64,000 nt of DNA from JBCBSP01 sp039819095 (GTDB lineage Bacteria; Pseudomonadota; Alphaproteobacteria; Caulobacterales; Maricaulaceae). Under the pieces are notes generated by a model, which saw only the letters and a list, made by a program, of their open reading frames with translations, did not search any database and was not told where the DNA came from. Positions 44,550-52,719 of this stretch are shown here, one piece after another. The stretch covers positions 139,133 to 203,132 of the forward strand of contig JBCBSP010000007.1 of NCBI GenBank assembly GCA_039819095.1, read 5' to 3'. How positions within the stretch are numbered: position 1 is the stretch's first letter; every line of letters begins with the position of its first letter. The position numbers were made by a program, and so were the translations under genes.

Positions 44550-45068
44550 TCAGGCCGCCGTGCTGGCGCGCGCCTTGACGAGCTTTTGCACCTTCTTCAC
44601 CGCCCGGTCCCGTTTCAGGCGCGACAGATAATCGATGAAGACGACGCCTTCGAGATGGTCCATCTCGTGCTGAATGCAGACCGCGAACATATCCTCGGCG
44701 ATCTCCTCGCGCGGCTCGCCGTCATAGTCGAGATACTCCACCTTCACCCGGGTCGGTCGCTCCACATCGTCATAGACATCCGGCACGGACAGACAGCCCT
44801 CCTGATAGGGCTTTAAATCCTCGGTGAGCGGGGTGATGATCGGATTGACGAAATGGCGCGGGCTGTCGCGGCCTTCGGACAGATCCATGACGATGACGCG
44901 CCTGGCGACGCCGATCTGGATCGCCGCCAAGCCGATGCCGTCCGCCGCGTACATAGTCTCCACCATGTCATCCATCAGCGCGCGCAGATCATCATCCACG
45001 CCGTCAACGGGCTTGGAGACCTCTTTCAGGCGCGGGTCGGGGACGGTGAGGATATCGCGTACGGCCAT
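44550..45068 (-). CDS. def: Peptide deformylase
   Basis: A 172-residue metalloenzyme that removes the formyl group from nascent proteins. The start at 45068 (MAVRDILTVPDPRL) fits the family; longer frames do not. Motif 1 GIGLAAIQIG (residues 44-53), motif 2 EGCLSVP with metal ligand Cys92, motif 3 QHEMDHLEG with His134/Glu135/His138 are all intact. The ribosome binding site is weak. It is usually cotranscribed with fmt; here a lipoprotein gene, REP-like repeats, two SDRs and the Kazal gene intervene. Confidence 0.97.
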   Translation of the reverse strand: MAVRDILTVPDPRLKEVSKPVDGVDDDLRALMDDMVETMYAADGIGLAAIQIGVARRVIVMDLSEGRDSPRHFVNPIITPLTEDLKPYQEGCLSVPDVYDDVERPTRVKVEYLDYDGEPREEIAEDMFAVCIQHEMDHLEGVVFIDYLSRLKRDRAVKKVQKLVKARASTAA

Positions 45069-45187
45069 GCCGGATAGGTAATTCGCGAGCCCGCCGGGTG
45101 CAAGATCGGATGCCCGCCATGAATGGCTGGTCATCCGTTCAGGCGCGCGCAATGATCAGCACACAACCGCTTACGGAGCCTATCGCC

Positions 45188-45802
45188 ATGTCCTCAATCG
45201 AGTTTGTCTTCGATGTCGCCAGCCCGAACGCCTATCTCGCCTACCACGCGCTCAAAGGGGTCGAGACGCGCACGGGCGCTGAGCTGAAGCTGACACCCTG
45301 CCTGCTGGGCGGCATATTCAAGGAGACCGGCAACCAGGCGCCCATGCTGGCCTTTGCGAATATCCGCAACAAGCTGGACTACGACATGCTGGAGATTGAC
45401 CGCTTCATCAAAGCCCACGGGCTGACGCGGTTCCGGTTCAACCCGCACTTTCCCGTCAACACGCTCGCGGTCATGCGGGGCGCAGCCGCGCTTCAGCTGG
45501 ACGCGCCGGACCGGGTCCGCGCCTATTGCGAGACCGGCCTGAAAGCCATGTGGGAGGATGAGCGCGATCTCGGCGACCCGGCTGTGATCGCTGAGGTCCT
45601 CAGCACGGCCGGGTTTGACGCCGACGCCCTCTTCGCGCGCACGCAGGAGCCCGACGTCAAGCAGCGCCTGATCGCGAACACCAAAGATGCTGTGGAGCGC
45701 GGTGCATTCGGCATCCCGACCTTCTTCGTCGGCTCTGAGATGTTCTTCGGCAAGGAACGCCTCGCTCAGGTCGAGGCCGAGCATAAGCGGCAAAGCGCAT
45801 GA
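45188..45802 (+). CDS. 2-hydroxychromene-2-carboxylate isomerase family protein
   Basis: A 204-residue DsbA-fold protein of the kappa-class GST/HCCA isomerase group, starting at 45188 with GGAG about 9 bp upstream. It has FDVASPNAYLAYHAL with the active-site Ser of HCCA isomerases, the helical insertion including RFNPHFPVNTLAVMRGA, and the C-terminal GIPTFFVGSEMFFGKERL with the cis-Pro. There are no CxxC residues, so it is not a thiol oxidase. The next SDR gene starts at ATGA within its stop, so the two are coupled. Confidence 0.92.
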   Translation: MSSIEFVFDVASPNAYLAYHALKGVETRTGAELKLTPCLLGGIFKETGNQAPMLAFANIRNKLDYDMLEIDRFIKAHGLTRFRFNPHFPVNTLAVMRGAAALQLDAPDRVRAYCETGLKAMWEDERDLGDPAVIAEVLSTAGFDADALFARTQEPDVKQRLIANTKDAVERGAFGIPTFFVGSEMFFGKERLAQVEAEHKRQSA

Positions 45803-46527
45803 GCGGCGCGGCCCTCATCATCGGCGCAGGCGACGCGACCGGCGGCGCGATCGGGCGCGCTTTCGCCTCGGAGGGCTATCACGCCTGCCTGGTGCGCCGC
45901 CCGCGGGGGCTTGAAGCGCTGGAGGCGCTGGCTCAGTCCATCCGCGAGGATGGCCGTGCGGCGAGCGCTTTCGGGGTTGATGCCCGGGACGAAGACCAGA
46001 TGATCGCCCTGTTCGATCAGGTCGAAGACGAGATCGGTCCGATAGAGGTTGTGGTCTTCAATATCGGCGCGAACGTGAATTTCGCCATCGAAGACACCTC
46101 CGCGCGCGTTTATCGCAAGGTGTGGGAGATGGCCGCCTTCGCCGGTTTCCTGGTCGGGCGCGAGGCGGCCAGGCGCATGAAACCGCGCGGGCGCGGAACC
46201 GTGCTCTTCACCGGCGCGACGGCGAGCCTGCGCGGCGGCAAGGGATACTCCGCCTTCGCCGGCGCGAAGTTCGCGCTGCGCGCGCTGGCCCAGTCCATGG
46301 CCCGCGAACTCGGCCCCTCGAACATCCATGTCGCCCACATCATCATCGATGGCGCGATCGACGGCGCCTTCATCGAGCAATTCGTCGACGATATCGACAG
46401 CCTGCGCGCTGAGGACGCCGTGCTCTCACCGGACGATATCGCGGCGAACTATGTGTGGCTGCACAATCAGCCGCGCAGCGCCTGGACCCACGAGCTGGAC
46501 CTGCGCCCATGGAGGGAGAAATGGTGA
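45799..46527 (+). CDS. Atypical SDR family protein (active-site Tyr replaced by Phe)
   Basis: A 242-residue SDR-fold protein coupled to the preceding isomerase gene (ATGA). The N-terminal nucleotide-binding loop is modified (IGAGDATGGAIGRAF) but still Gly-rich. The FTGATASLRGG segment has the catalytic Ser region, but the YxxxK motif reads FAGAK in GYSAFAGAKFAL, so the catalytic Tyr is Phe, with a Tyr three residues earlier. The C-terminus is NAD-site-like (SAWTHELDLRPW). It may be a non-catalytic or unusual SDR; close relatives with the same FAxAK motif exist in other proteobacteria as I recall. Confidence 0.8.
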   Translation: MSGAALIIGAGDATGGAIGRAFASEGYHACLVRRPRGLEALEALAQSIREDGRAASAFGVDARDEDQMIALFDQVEDEIGPIEVVVFNIGANVNFAIEDTSARVYRKVWEMAAFAGFLVGREAARRMKPRGRGTVLFTGATASLRGGKGYSAFAGAKFALRALAQSMARELGPSNIHVAHIIIDGAIDGAFIEQFVDDIDSLRAEDAVLSPDDIAANYVWLHNQPRSAWTHELDLRPWREKW

Positions 46528-46541
46528 GCTGACGCGTTTGG

Positions 46542-47936
46542 TCAGTCTTCTTCGGGCCCGGCGAGCGCGCGGGGCGTTTCATCGACCTGATCGGGGGCCT
46601 GGAGCGCTTTCTGGCTGGCCTGACCGTTCAGCTCAGCCATGCGACGCGCCGAGACCAGGACACGACCTTCCAGCGAGGCGACGGCCTTATTGTAATTACC
46701 GGTCGCGGTCCTAAGCCCGGAGCCGACCCGGCCCAGATGCTCGGCGAAGGTTGCGAGCCGGTCGTGCAACTCTGAACCGATCGCGGCGATTTTTACCGCA
46801 TTGGTCTCCAGCTTTTCCTGACGGAAGCCGTAAGCCACCGCCTTGGCGAGCGCCAGCAAGGTCGCCGGCGTGGTGATGATGACATTCGCCTTGATGGCTT
46901 CGTCGAACAGGTTGGGGTCTTCCTCCATCGCGGCCGAATAGAAGCTCTCACCGGGGATGAACAGGGCGACGAAATCCACCGCGCCCTCGACGGCGCCGGC
47001 GTATTCCTTGCGCGCCAGCTGCTTGATATGGGTGCGCACCTGCTGAGCGTGACGGCCCATGGCCTTTTTGCGTTCCGCCTCGTCCGGCGCCTCAACCGCA
47101 TCAAGATAGGCGGTCAGCGCGACCTTGGAATCAATGACGAAGCGCCCGCCGCCGGGAAGCCGTACGACAAAGTCGGGCCTCAGCGCGGCGCCTTCAGCGT
47201 CGCGGGTCTGATGCTGGCTTTCATAGTCGATGCCTTTGGTCAGGCCGGCCAGTTCCAGAATGTTTTCCACGGTGCGTTCGCCCCACTGACCGCGCGTGGT
47301 GGAGGAGCGCTGCAGCGCATTGACCAGCTTTGAGGTCTGTGAGCGCTGGGTTTCCAGACCCTGGCTCAAAGTGCGTATCTGTTCGCCCAGCTCGGTGCGG
47401 TGAGTGAGGCGTTCCTTCTCGATCGTCTCCACCTGGGTCTTGAAGGCTTCCAGCCTTTCCCGGATCGGATCGACGAGCGATTTCACCCCGCCTTCGGCAT
47501 CCTTCTGCTGCTGCTTGAAAGTGTGCTCGGCGCGCTCGATCAGCTGTTTCTGAGAGGCGGTCAGCGCCTCATTGGCCAGCAGCTTGAATTTCTGTTGCAG
47601 CTCATCGCCGATCTGGCCCAGCCGCGCGCGCTCTTCTTCCAGCGCGCGGTTGCGATCCTTGATCTCCTGATCCTGACGCGCCAGCCGGGCTTCGGCCTGG
47701 CGCAGTTCGGCGCGCACTGACGCAAGTTCGCCCTCCACGACGCCAAGCCGCTCAAGGCGCTCATGCGCGCGGGTGAGCTCCAGACGGTCGTCATCATGTT
47801 CGTCGCGCGCAGCATCCAGCGCTTCACGCAAGGCTTTCGCTTCGCCCGATGCGCGGACCACGAACAGCGCCATGACGAGCGCAAGCACGCCCAGCGCGGC
47901 GCCGGCGACGACAAAGGCGAGATTATACGGATCCAT
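46542..47936 (-). CDS. rmuC: DNA recombination protein RmuC
   Basis: A 464-residue protein: one N-terminal membrane helix (FVVAGAALGVLALVMALFVV), a long coiled coil (about 35-195), then the RmuC core with RGQWGERTVENILELAG, GRFVIDSKVALTAYLDA and FIPGESFYSAAMEED, then PATLLALAKAVAYGFRQE. RmuC limits DNA rearrangements in E. coli and contains a restriction-endonuclease-like core. In related genomes rmuC neighbours def; here def is 1.5 kb away on the same strand with two plus-strand genes between. Confidence 0.95.
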   Translation of the reverse strand: MDPYNLAFVVAGAALGVLALVMALFVVRASGEAKALREALDAARDEHDDDRLELTRAHERLERLGVVEGELASVRAELRQAEARLARQDQEIKDRNRALEEERARLGQIGDELQQKFKLLANEALTASQKQLIERAEHTFKQQQKDAEGGVKSLVDPIRERLEAFKTQVETIEKERLTHRTELGEQIRTLSQGLETQRSQTSKLVNALQRSSTTRGQWGERTVENILELAGLTKGIDYESQHQTRDAEGAALRPDFVVRLPGGGRFVIDSKVALTAYLDAVEAPDEAERKKAMGRHAQQVRTHIKQLARKEYAGAVEGAVDFVALFIPGESFYSAAMEEDPNLFDEAIKANVIITTPATLLALAKAVAYGFRQEKLETNAVKIAAIGSELHDRLATFAEHLGRVGSGLRTATGNYNKAVASLEGRVLVSARRMAELNGQASQKALQAPDQVDETPRALAGPEED

Positions 47937-48055
47937 CGGCGGGTCGGCTCCAGCTGCACGCGGTCAAACTCGGATGCTGAACTCACGCTTACCCGGATTC
48001 GAACCCGGCGCGCGCCTTGCAGGTCACAGCCATCGCAGCGGGAGGAGCCGTCAGA

Positions 48056-49186
48056 ATGCGACTCACAAGCGTATCGATCCGGGATTTAGGCGCGCGCGAT
48101 GTCGCGGCGTGGAACAGTTTCGCCGCGCCCGGCGGGCGTTTGATCAGTCCTTACCTTCGGTATGAGTTCGCGCGCACGATTGATGAGGTGCGCGGCGATG
48201 TTCAGGTCCTCGTCGCCGAGGATGAGGACGGCGCCGCCGGCTATATGCCCTTTCACCGCGTGCGCGGGCTGGTGCGCCCGGCCGCCGCGCCGATGTCGGA
48301 TTATCAGGGGCTTGTGGCCCGCCCGGGCATCAGCCTGGCGCCGCAGGACATGCTGGACGCAATGCGCGCCGGCGCCTTCGTCTATGAAAACTGGGTCGGC
48401 GGAGACGCGCCCGGCAAGGTGCGCGAACGCGCCGGCTCTACGGTGATCAATGTCTCAGACGGCGCTGAGGCCTGGTTCGAAACCCGCAAGGCCCTCTACA
48501 AGGATCACTTCAAGAAGGCGGCCCGCCGGGCGCGACGCGCCGAACAGGAGTTCGGCCCGGCGCGCGTGGAGTTCGGCGATCCGCTCGGCGAACGCTTTGA
48601 GCTGTTGAAAGCGTGGAAATCGGCGCAATACCGTAAGACCGGAAAGCTCGATCTGTTCAGCATTGACTGGGTGGATCGCACGCTGAGCACCTTCGCCTCA
48701 CAGCGTTTCGGCGCGGTTCGCGGCCTGGTCGCGACGCTCTATTATGGCGATGAAATCGCGGCGATCGAGTTCGGCATCGCGGCCGGCGATATCTATCATT
48801 CCTGGTTTCCGGCCTACGATTCGCGCTTTGCCAGCGTCTCTCCGGGTCTGCAACTGCTTCACGGCGTTATCGAAGGCGCGCAGCAGCTCGGCCTCTCGCG
48901 GATTGATCTGGGCAAGGGCGATAGCGCCTACAAGAAATACTACGCGGATTACGAAGTCCCGCTGACGGCGGGCCGGTCAGTGGGCGCGAGCCTGGCCGCG
49001 GCGCGCATCGCCGCAGGTGAAGCCACAGAGCTGACGGCGAGCCTTCTGCCCGGACGTCTGCGCGAGGCGCCGGTGAAGCTGCGCCGCCGCTGGGCACAGA
49101 TCTCCGCGTTCGAACCGGCGATGAGCCGCAGCGTGACCCGGATGGGCGAAGCGTTCGCCGGCGCGCTGATGCACACCGGGCGCTGA
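48056..49186 (+). CDS. GNAT/FemAB-type acyltransferase (BioF2-like), probable polysaccharide role
   Basis: A 376-residue protein starting at ATG 48056, after GGGAGGAGCC. It resembles the CelD/BioF2-like GNAT family: SPYLRYEFARTIDEV in the first half, then HFKKAARRARRAEQEFG (basic helix), and the acetyltransferase core WKSAQYRKTGKLDLFS, LYYGDEIAAIEFG and GLQLLHGVIEGAQQLGLSRIDLGKGDSAYK. Family members are found in exopolysaccharide and cellulose loci, where they acylate a glycan or aminoacyl precursor, but no glycosyltransferase is nearby here. Confidence 0.85.
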   Translation: MRLTSVSIRDLGARDVAAWNSFAAPGGRLISPYLRYEFARTIDEVRGDVQVLVAEDEDGAAGYMPFHRVRGLVRPAAAPMSDYQGLVARPGISLAPQDMLDAMRAGAFVYENWVGGDAPGKVRERAGSTVINVSDGAEAWFETRKALYKDHFKKAARRARRAEQEFGPARVEFGDPLGERFELLKAWKSAQYRKTGKLDLFSIDWVDRTLSTFASQRFGAVRGLVATLYYGDEIAAIEFGIAAGDIYHSWFPAYDSRFASVSPGLQLLHGVIEGAQQLGLSRIDLGKGDSAYKKYYADYEVPLTAGRSVGASLAAARIAAGEATELTASLLPGRLREAPVKLRRRWAQISAFEPAMSRSVTRMGEAFAGALMHTGR

Positions 49187-49289
49187 GCTTCGGCTTCACA
49201 ACACCCTTACTGACGACAGCGTTTTCTTCGGCGCTGAGATCGCTATGCTTGGCATGTGCGACATTCTGTCATGCCGGAGACGCCCCATC

Positions 49290-50426
49290 ATGCTGCGCTG
49301 CCTTACCGCTCTTGCCCTGACCCTGCCCTTCACCGCCCCGGCCCTCGCCCAGGACGTGATTGAAAGCGAGCAGGCGAACTTCACCGTGGAAACGCTGGCC
49401 GAAGGGCTCGCCTTTCCCTGGTCGGTCGCCTTCCTGCCCGAAGGTGCATATCTGGTCGCCGAACGCGACGGGGCGCTTCGCGTCGTTGACGGCGACGGCC
49501 TGCGCGAAAACGCCGTCTCCGGACTGCCGGACGATCTGATCGTCACCCGCCAGGGCGGCTTGATGGAAGTGGCCCTTCATCCTGATTTTGAGGCCAATCG
49601 TCTCGTCTACATCACCTATTCCGAAGGGACTGAACAGGCGAACCGCACCGCGCTTGCGCGGGGTCGGCTGAGCGAAGACCTGTCGTCTCTGGAAGAGGTG
49701 GAGGATCTGTTCCGCGTCAATTTCGACAAGGCGCGCGGCTTCCATTTCGGCGGCCGGCTCCTGATCAATGATGACGGCACGCTCTTTTTGACCCTGGGCG
49801 ATGGCGGACGCCATCAGGACGAAGCGCAAAACCCTGAAAACCATATCGGGACAGTGGTCCGTCTGACGCTCGACGGCGAGCCGGCGTCGGGAAATCCCTT
49901 CCTCGACACGGACGGCCACGCGCCGGAAATCTTCACCTACGGCCACCGCAATGTGCAGGGCATCGCCCGCAACCCGGCGACCGGTTCGGTCTGGACGCAC
50001 GAGCATGGCGCGCGCGGCGGCGATGAAATCAACATTATCGAACCAGGTCTGAATTTCGGCTGGCCGCGCATCACCTACGGCATCAACTATAACGGCTCGA
50101 TCATCTCCGAAGACCGGGCGCTTGAGGGCCTGTCCCAGCCGATCTGGTACTGGAATCCGTCCATCGCACCGTCCGGCATGGCCTTCTACGAAGGCGACGC
50201 GTTCGAGCACTGGAAGGGCGATCTGTTCACCTCAGCGCTCGCCGGTTCGGCGATCATCCGACAGGAAGTCATCGGCGACCGGGTGATTTCTGAAGAACGC
50301 CTGCTTGAGGATCTCGGCGAGCGCTTCCGCGATGTGCGCTCCGGCCCGGATGGCGCACTCTACGTGCTTACCGATTCTGATGAGGGGCGGCTTCTTCGCC
50401 TGATCCCGGCCGAAGCGGAGAACTAA
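49290..50426 (+). CDS. PQQ-dependent aldose sugar dehydrogenase (YliI-like)
   Basis: A 378-residue periplasmic beta-propeller with a signal peptide ending ALA (residue 20). Motifs: LAFPWSVAFLPEGAYLVAERDGALR, the HPDF segment, RGFHFGGRLLINDDG, TLGDGGRHQDEAQNP and FTYGHRNVQGIARNP, all typical of soluble aldose sugar dehydrogenases and PQQ-GDH. The ligands (His and Arg/Trp of the PQQ site) appear intact: WTHEHGARGGDEIN. It oxidises sugars using pyrroloquinoline quinone supplied from outside or made elsewhere; no pqq gene is in the window. Confidence 0.95.
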   Translation: MLRCLTALALTLPFTAPALAQDVIESEQANFTVETLAEGLAFPWSVAFLPEGAYLVAERDGALRVVDGDGLRENAVSGLPDDLIVTRQGGLMEVALHPDFEANRLVYITYSEGTEQANRTALARGRLSEDLSSLEEVEDLFRVNFDKARGFHFGGRLLINDDGTLFLTLGDGGRHQDEAQNPENHIGTVVRLTLDGEPASGNPFLDTDGHAPEIFTYGHRNVQGIARNPATGSVWTHEHGARGGDEINIIEPGLNFGWPRITYGINYNGSIISEDRALEGLSQPIWYWNPSIAPSGMAFYEGDAFEHWKGDLFTSALAGSAIIRQEVIGDRVISEERLLEDLGERFRDVRSGPDGALYVLTDSDEGRLLRLIPAEAEN

Positions 50427-50429
50427 GCC

Positions 50430-50639
50430 TCAATGCAAATGACGCGGGCGGCGGGCATTCGCAAGCATCCTCTCGACGCTCGGCCGGCGTTCGTCCGCAG
50501 CGTCGATCAATCGGCGCAGATTGTCGGCGGTCAGCTCGCTCAGCTCGCCCGCATCGACGGTGAGCGGGTCTTCGGCGAGCGCCTCGGCGCGGCGCGCCGC
50601 CTCAATCTCCTCGTCGGTCTTGTCACGATCGGCCATCAT
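50430..50639 (-). CDS. Small acidic protein of unknown function
   Basis: A 69-residue hydrophilic protein (start 50639 or 50636, MADRDKTDEEIEAARRAEALAE). It is mainly helical, with charged ends, and ends 3 bp from the convergent sugar dehydrogenase stop. A Leu-rich stretch (ELSELTADNLRRLIDAADE) could pack against a partner. The frame has host-like codon use over its whole length, which supports translation, but no family is recognised. Confidence 0.55.
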   Translation of the reverse strand: MMADRDKTDEEIEAARRAEALAEDPLTVDAGELSELTADNLRRLIDAADERRPSVERMLANARRPRHLH

Positions 50640-50715
50640 CCCCTCCGCAATGCGCCAGCGTGTCCCTAACGGTCGGTGTGACGCAAGCTGCGGGCCAGCC
50701 CGCTCGCAAACGGCC

Positions 50716-51723
50716 TCAGCGCGACAGCGCGTCGGCCAGGAAGGGCAGGCTTACATCCATGCGGTAGTCGATGCCGGAATGATCGTCGGCGAATTCTTCA
50801 TAGCGATGCTCAACGCCCATCGCCTTCAGACGGCGGGTCAGACGGCGCGCGCCATAGACCAGATCATACTGGTCGATATCGCCGCAATCGATGAAGAGCG
50901 CCTTCAGCTGTTTCAGGTTTTCCGCGTGGCTCTCCACCAGGGTCAGCGGATCCCAGGCGCGCCAGTTCGCCCAGCGTTCCTCGATGATCTCGCAGGTGTC
51001 CTGCGTCACCGGAAGACGCACGCCGTAAGGCTCGTCCGGCGCCGGGTCATAGGTCGCGGCCATGGCCAGGATCATCAGCGCGTGAATGTCGGATCCCTTT
51101 GGCTTTTCCGCTCCCAGCACCGCTTCGATGAAGGCTTCGATGGAGTCAGATTTGGCCAGCGCGCGCAGCGTGTTGGCGAAGTCCCGGCCATAGACCAGCT
51201 CAAACGCCATGTCTCCGCTATGACAGGCCGCTCCAGCCCAGAAATCAGCGTGCAGAAGCGCATGCACGATGGCGCCGTATCCGCCCGAGCTTTTGCCGAA
51301 CAGGCCGCGCCGGCCCGGTCCGCCGCATTGAAAGCGCGCTTCCACCGCCGGGGTGAAGTCTTCAATCAGCGCATCTTCCCAGCGGCCCATGACCGATGAA
51401 TTAATGTATTGATTGCCGCCCAGCGTGGTGAAGCAATCCGGGAACGCGACCACGCAGGGCTTCATCGCACCGGACCCGATCAGCCGGTCCAGGCGCTCCG
51501 GCGCGTTCTCGCCGAAATTCTTCCAGTTCGTATGGGAAAAGCCGCTTCCAGTGTAGCCAACGATATCAACAAGCAGCGCAAGCCCCGCCCCGTCATGACC
51601 CGCCGGCACATAGACATCGATCCCGCGTCGGCCCGGATCGCCCAGCGTGTTGTCGGCGGCTGCAGGACTGTCGACTTGGATGCGGTGAACGGTTCCGGTC
51701 TGGTGATCGCTGCGTCGGGTCAT
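50716..51723 (-). CDS. Esterase-type alpha/beta hydrolase (enterochelin esterase-like)
   Basis: A 335-residue protein; the start at 51723 (MTRRSDHQTGTVH) is preferred over 51783, which overlaps recR. The beta-sandwich lead (RRGIDVYVPAGHDG) and the nucleophile elbow FGKSSGGYGAIVHAL (Ser in GKSSGG) match the esterase D/Fes-like fold. The catalytic acid may be Asp in FIDCGDIDQYD, with His in YEEFADDHSGIDYR. Metagenomic relatives hydrolyse esters; substrate unknown. It follows recR on the same strand with 13 bp between. Confidence 0.88.
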   Translation of the reverse strand: MTRRSDHQTGTVHRIQVDSPAAADNTLGDPGRRGIDVYVPAGHDGAGLALLVDIVGYTGSGFSHTNWKNFGENAPERLDRLIGSGAMKPCVVAFPDCFTTLGGNQYINSSVMGRWEDALIEDFTPAVEARFQCGGPGRRGLFGKSSGGYGAIVHALLHADFWAGAACHSGDMAFELVYGRDFANTLRALAKSDSIEAFIEAVLGAEKPKGSDIHALMILAMAATYDPAPDEPYGVRLPVTQDTCEIIEERWANWRAWDPLTLVESHAENLKQLKALFIDCGDIDQYDLVYGARRLTRRLKAMGVEHRYEEFADDHSGIDYRMDVSLPFLADALSR

Positions 51724-51736
51724 GAGGTTCTCACAG

Positions 51737-52336
51737 TCAAGCCGGTCGCCGGCTTTTGAACGCAGCGGCCAGCGTGCCGTCATCGAGATAGTCCAGCTCG
51801 CCGCCCACCGGTACGCCGCGCGCCAGCGAAGTGATGTCGATGGAGGCGTGCTCCAGCTTGTCGGCGATGAAATGGGCCGTGGTCTGGCCTTCCACCGTGG
51901 CGTTGAGCGCCAGGATGATCTCCTTCACCTCGCCATCACCGGCCCGTTCGATGAGCTTAGCGATATTGAGCTGTTCGGGGCCGACCCCGTCGAGCGCGGA
52001 CAACACACCACCCAGAACGTGATAGCGACCGCGAAACGCATGAGCCCGCTCCAGCGCCCACAGATCGCCCACCGTCTCCACCACGCAGATCACCGTCCGG
52101 TCGCGGCTATTGGACCGGCAGACCGAGCACGGATCGACGACATCGAGATTGCCGCAGGTCGAACAGGCCGAAATCCGCTCCGCCGCCTCAGCCATCGCGT
52201 CAGCCAGCGGACGCATGAGCGCGTCGCGCTTCTGCAACATGCTCAACGCCGCCCGGCGCGCAGAACGCGGCCCCAGCCCCGGCAATTTCGCCAGAAGCGT
52301 GATCAAACGTTCGATTTCAGGACCGGCGGCGGACAT
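51737..52336 (-). CDS. recR: Recombination mediator RecR
   Basis: A 199-residue RecR of typical length. It has the HhH motif LAKLPGLGPRSARRAALSML, the Cys4 zinc finger CSTCGNLDVVDPCSVC, and the Toprim domain with VICVVETVGDLWALERA, YHVLGGVLSALDGVGPEQ and NATVEGQTTAHFIAD. It works with RecFO in loading RecA. It lies 47 bp after ybaB in the dnaX-ybaB-recR cluster. Confidence 0.98.
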   Translation of the reverse strand: MSAAGPEIERLITLLAKLPGLGPRSARRAALSMLQKRDALMRPLADAMAEAAERISACSTCGNLDVVDPCSVCRSNSRDRTVICVVETVGDLWALERAHAFRGRYHVLGGVLSALDGVGPEQLNIAKLIERAGDGEVKEIILALNATVEGQTTAHFIADKLEHASIDITSLARGVPVGGELDYLDDGTLAAAFKSRRPA

Positions 52337-52383
52337 TCAGACCCCGAATCAGCGAGACGCGGCCAGCATAGCCCGGATGGCGC

Positions 52384-52719
52384 CTAAGGCTTGATCCCGA
52401 AGGGCAGATCAATGCCGGGCGGCATGCCCATCCCGCCCATGGCGTCGCCCAGGATTTTCTGCTGCGCGATATCGGCCTTGCGCTTGGCGTCCGACAGGGC
52501 GGCGAGCAGCAGATCCTCAAGGATTTCCGGCTCGTCCGGATCAATGGCGGTCTTATCGATGCTGACGCCTTTCGGCTCGCCCTTGGCGCTCATGCGCACC
52601 GTGACTAGGCCGGCGCCCGCCTCACCGACGACTTCAGCGTCGTCCAGCCGCGCCTGGGCCTCGCCCATCTTTTTCTGCATTTCCTGAGCCTGCTTCATCA
52701 GGCCGGACAAATCCTTCAT
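52384..52719 (-). CDS. ybaB: Nucleoid-associated protein YbaB/EbfC
   Basis: A 111-residue protein with the YbaB/EbfC pattern: MKDLSGLMKQAQEMQKKMGEAQ helix, VVGEAGAGLVTVRMSAKGE, IDPDEPEILEDLLLAALSDA, and a C-terminal Gly/Met-rich tail. It binds DNA non-specifically as a dimer. The ATG overlaps the dnaX stop by 4 bp, consistent with cotranscription. Confidence 0.97.
   Translation of the reverse strand: MKDLSGLMKQAQEMQKKMGEAQARLDDAEVVGEAGAGLVTVRMSAKGEPKGVSIDKTAIDPDEPEILEDLLLAALSDAKRKADIAQQKILGDAMGGMGMPPGIDLPFGIKP

Noticed and set aside
47990..48012. tRNA-like T-arm sequence (GGATTCGAACCCGG) upstream of the BioF2-like gene
   Set aside because: Only the T-arm-like string is present; there is no anticodon arm, D arm or acceptor stem in the flanking sequence.
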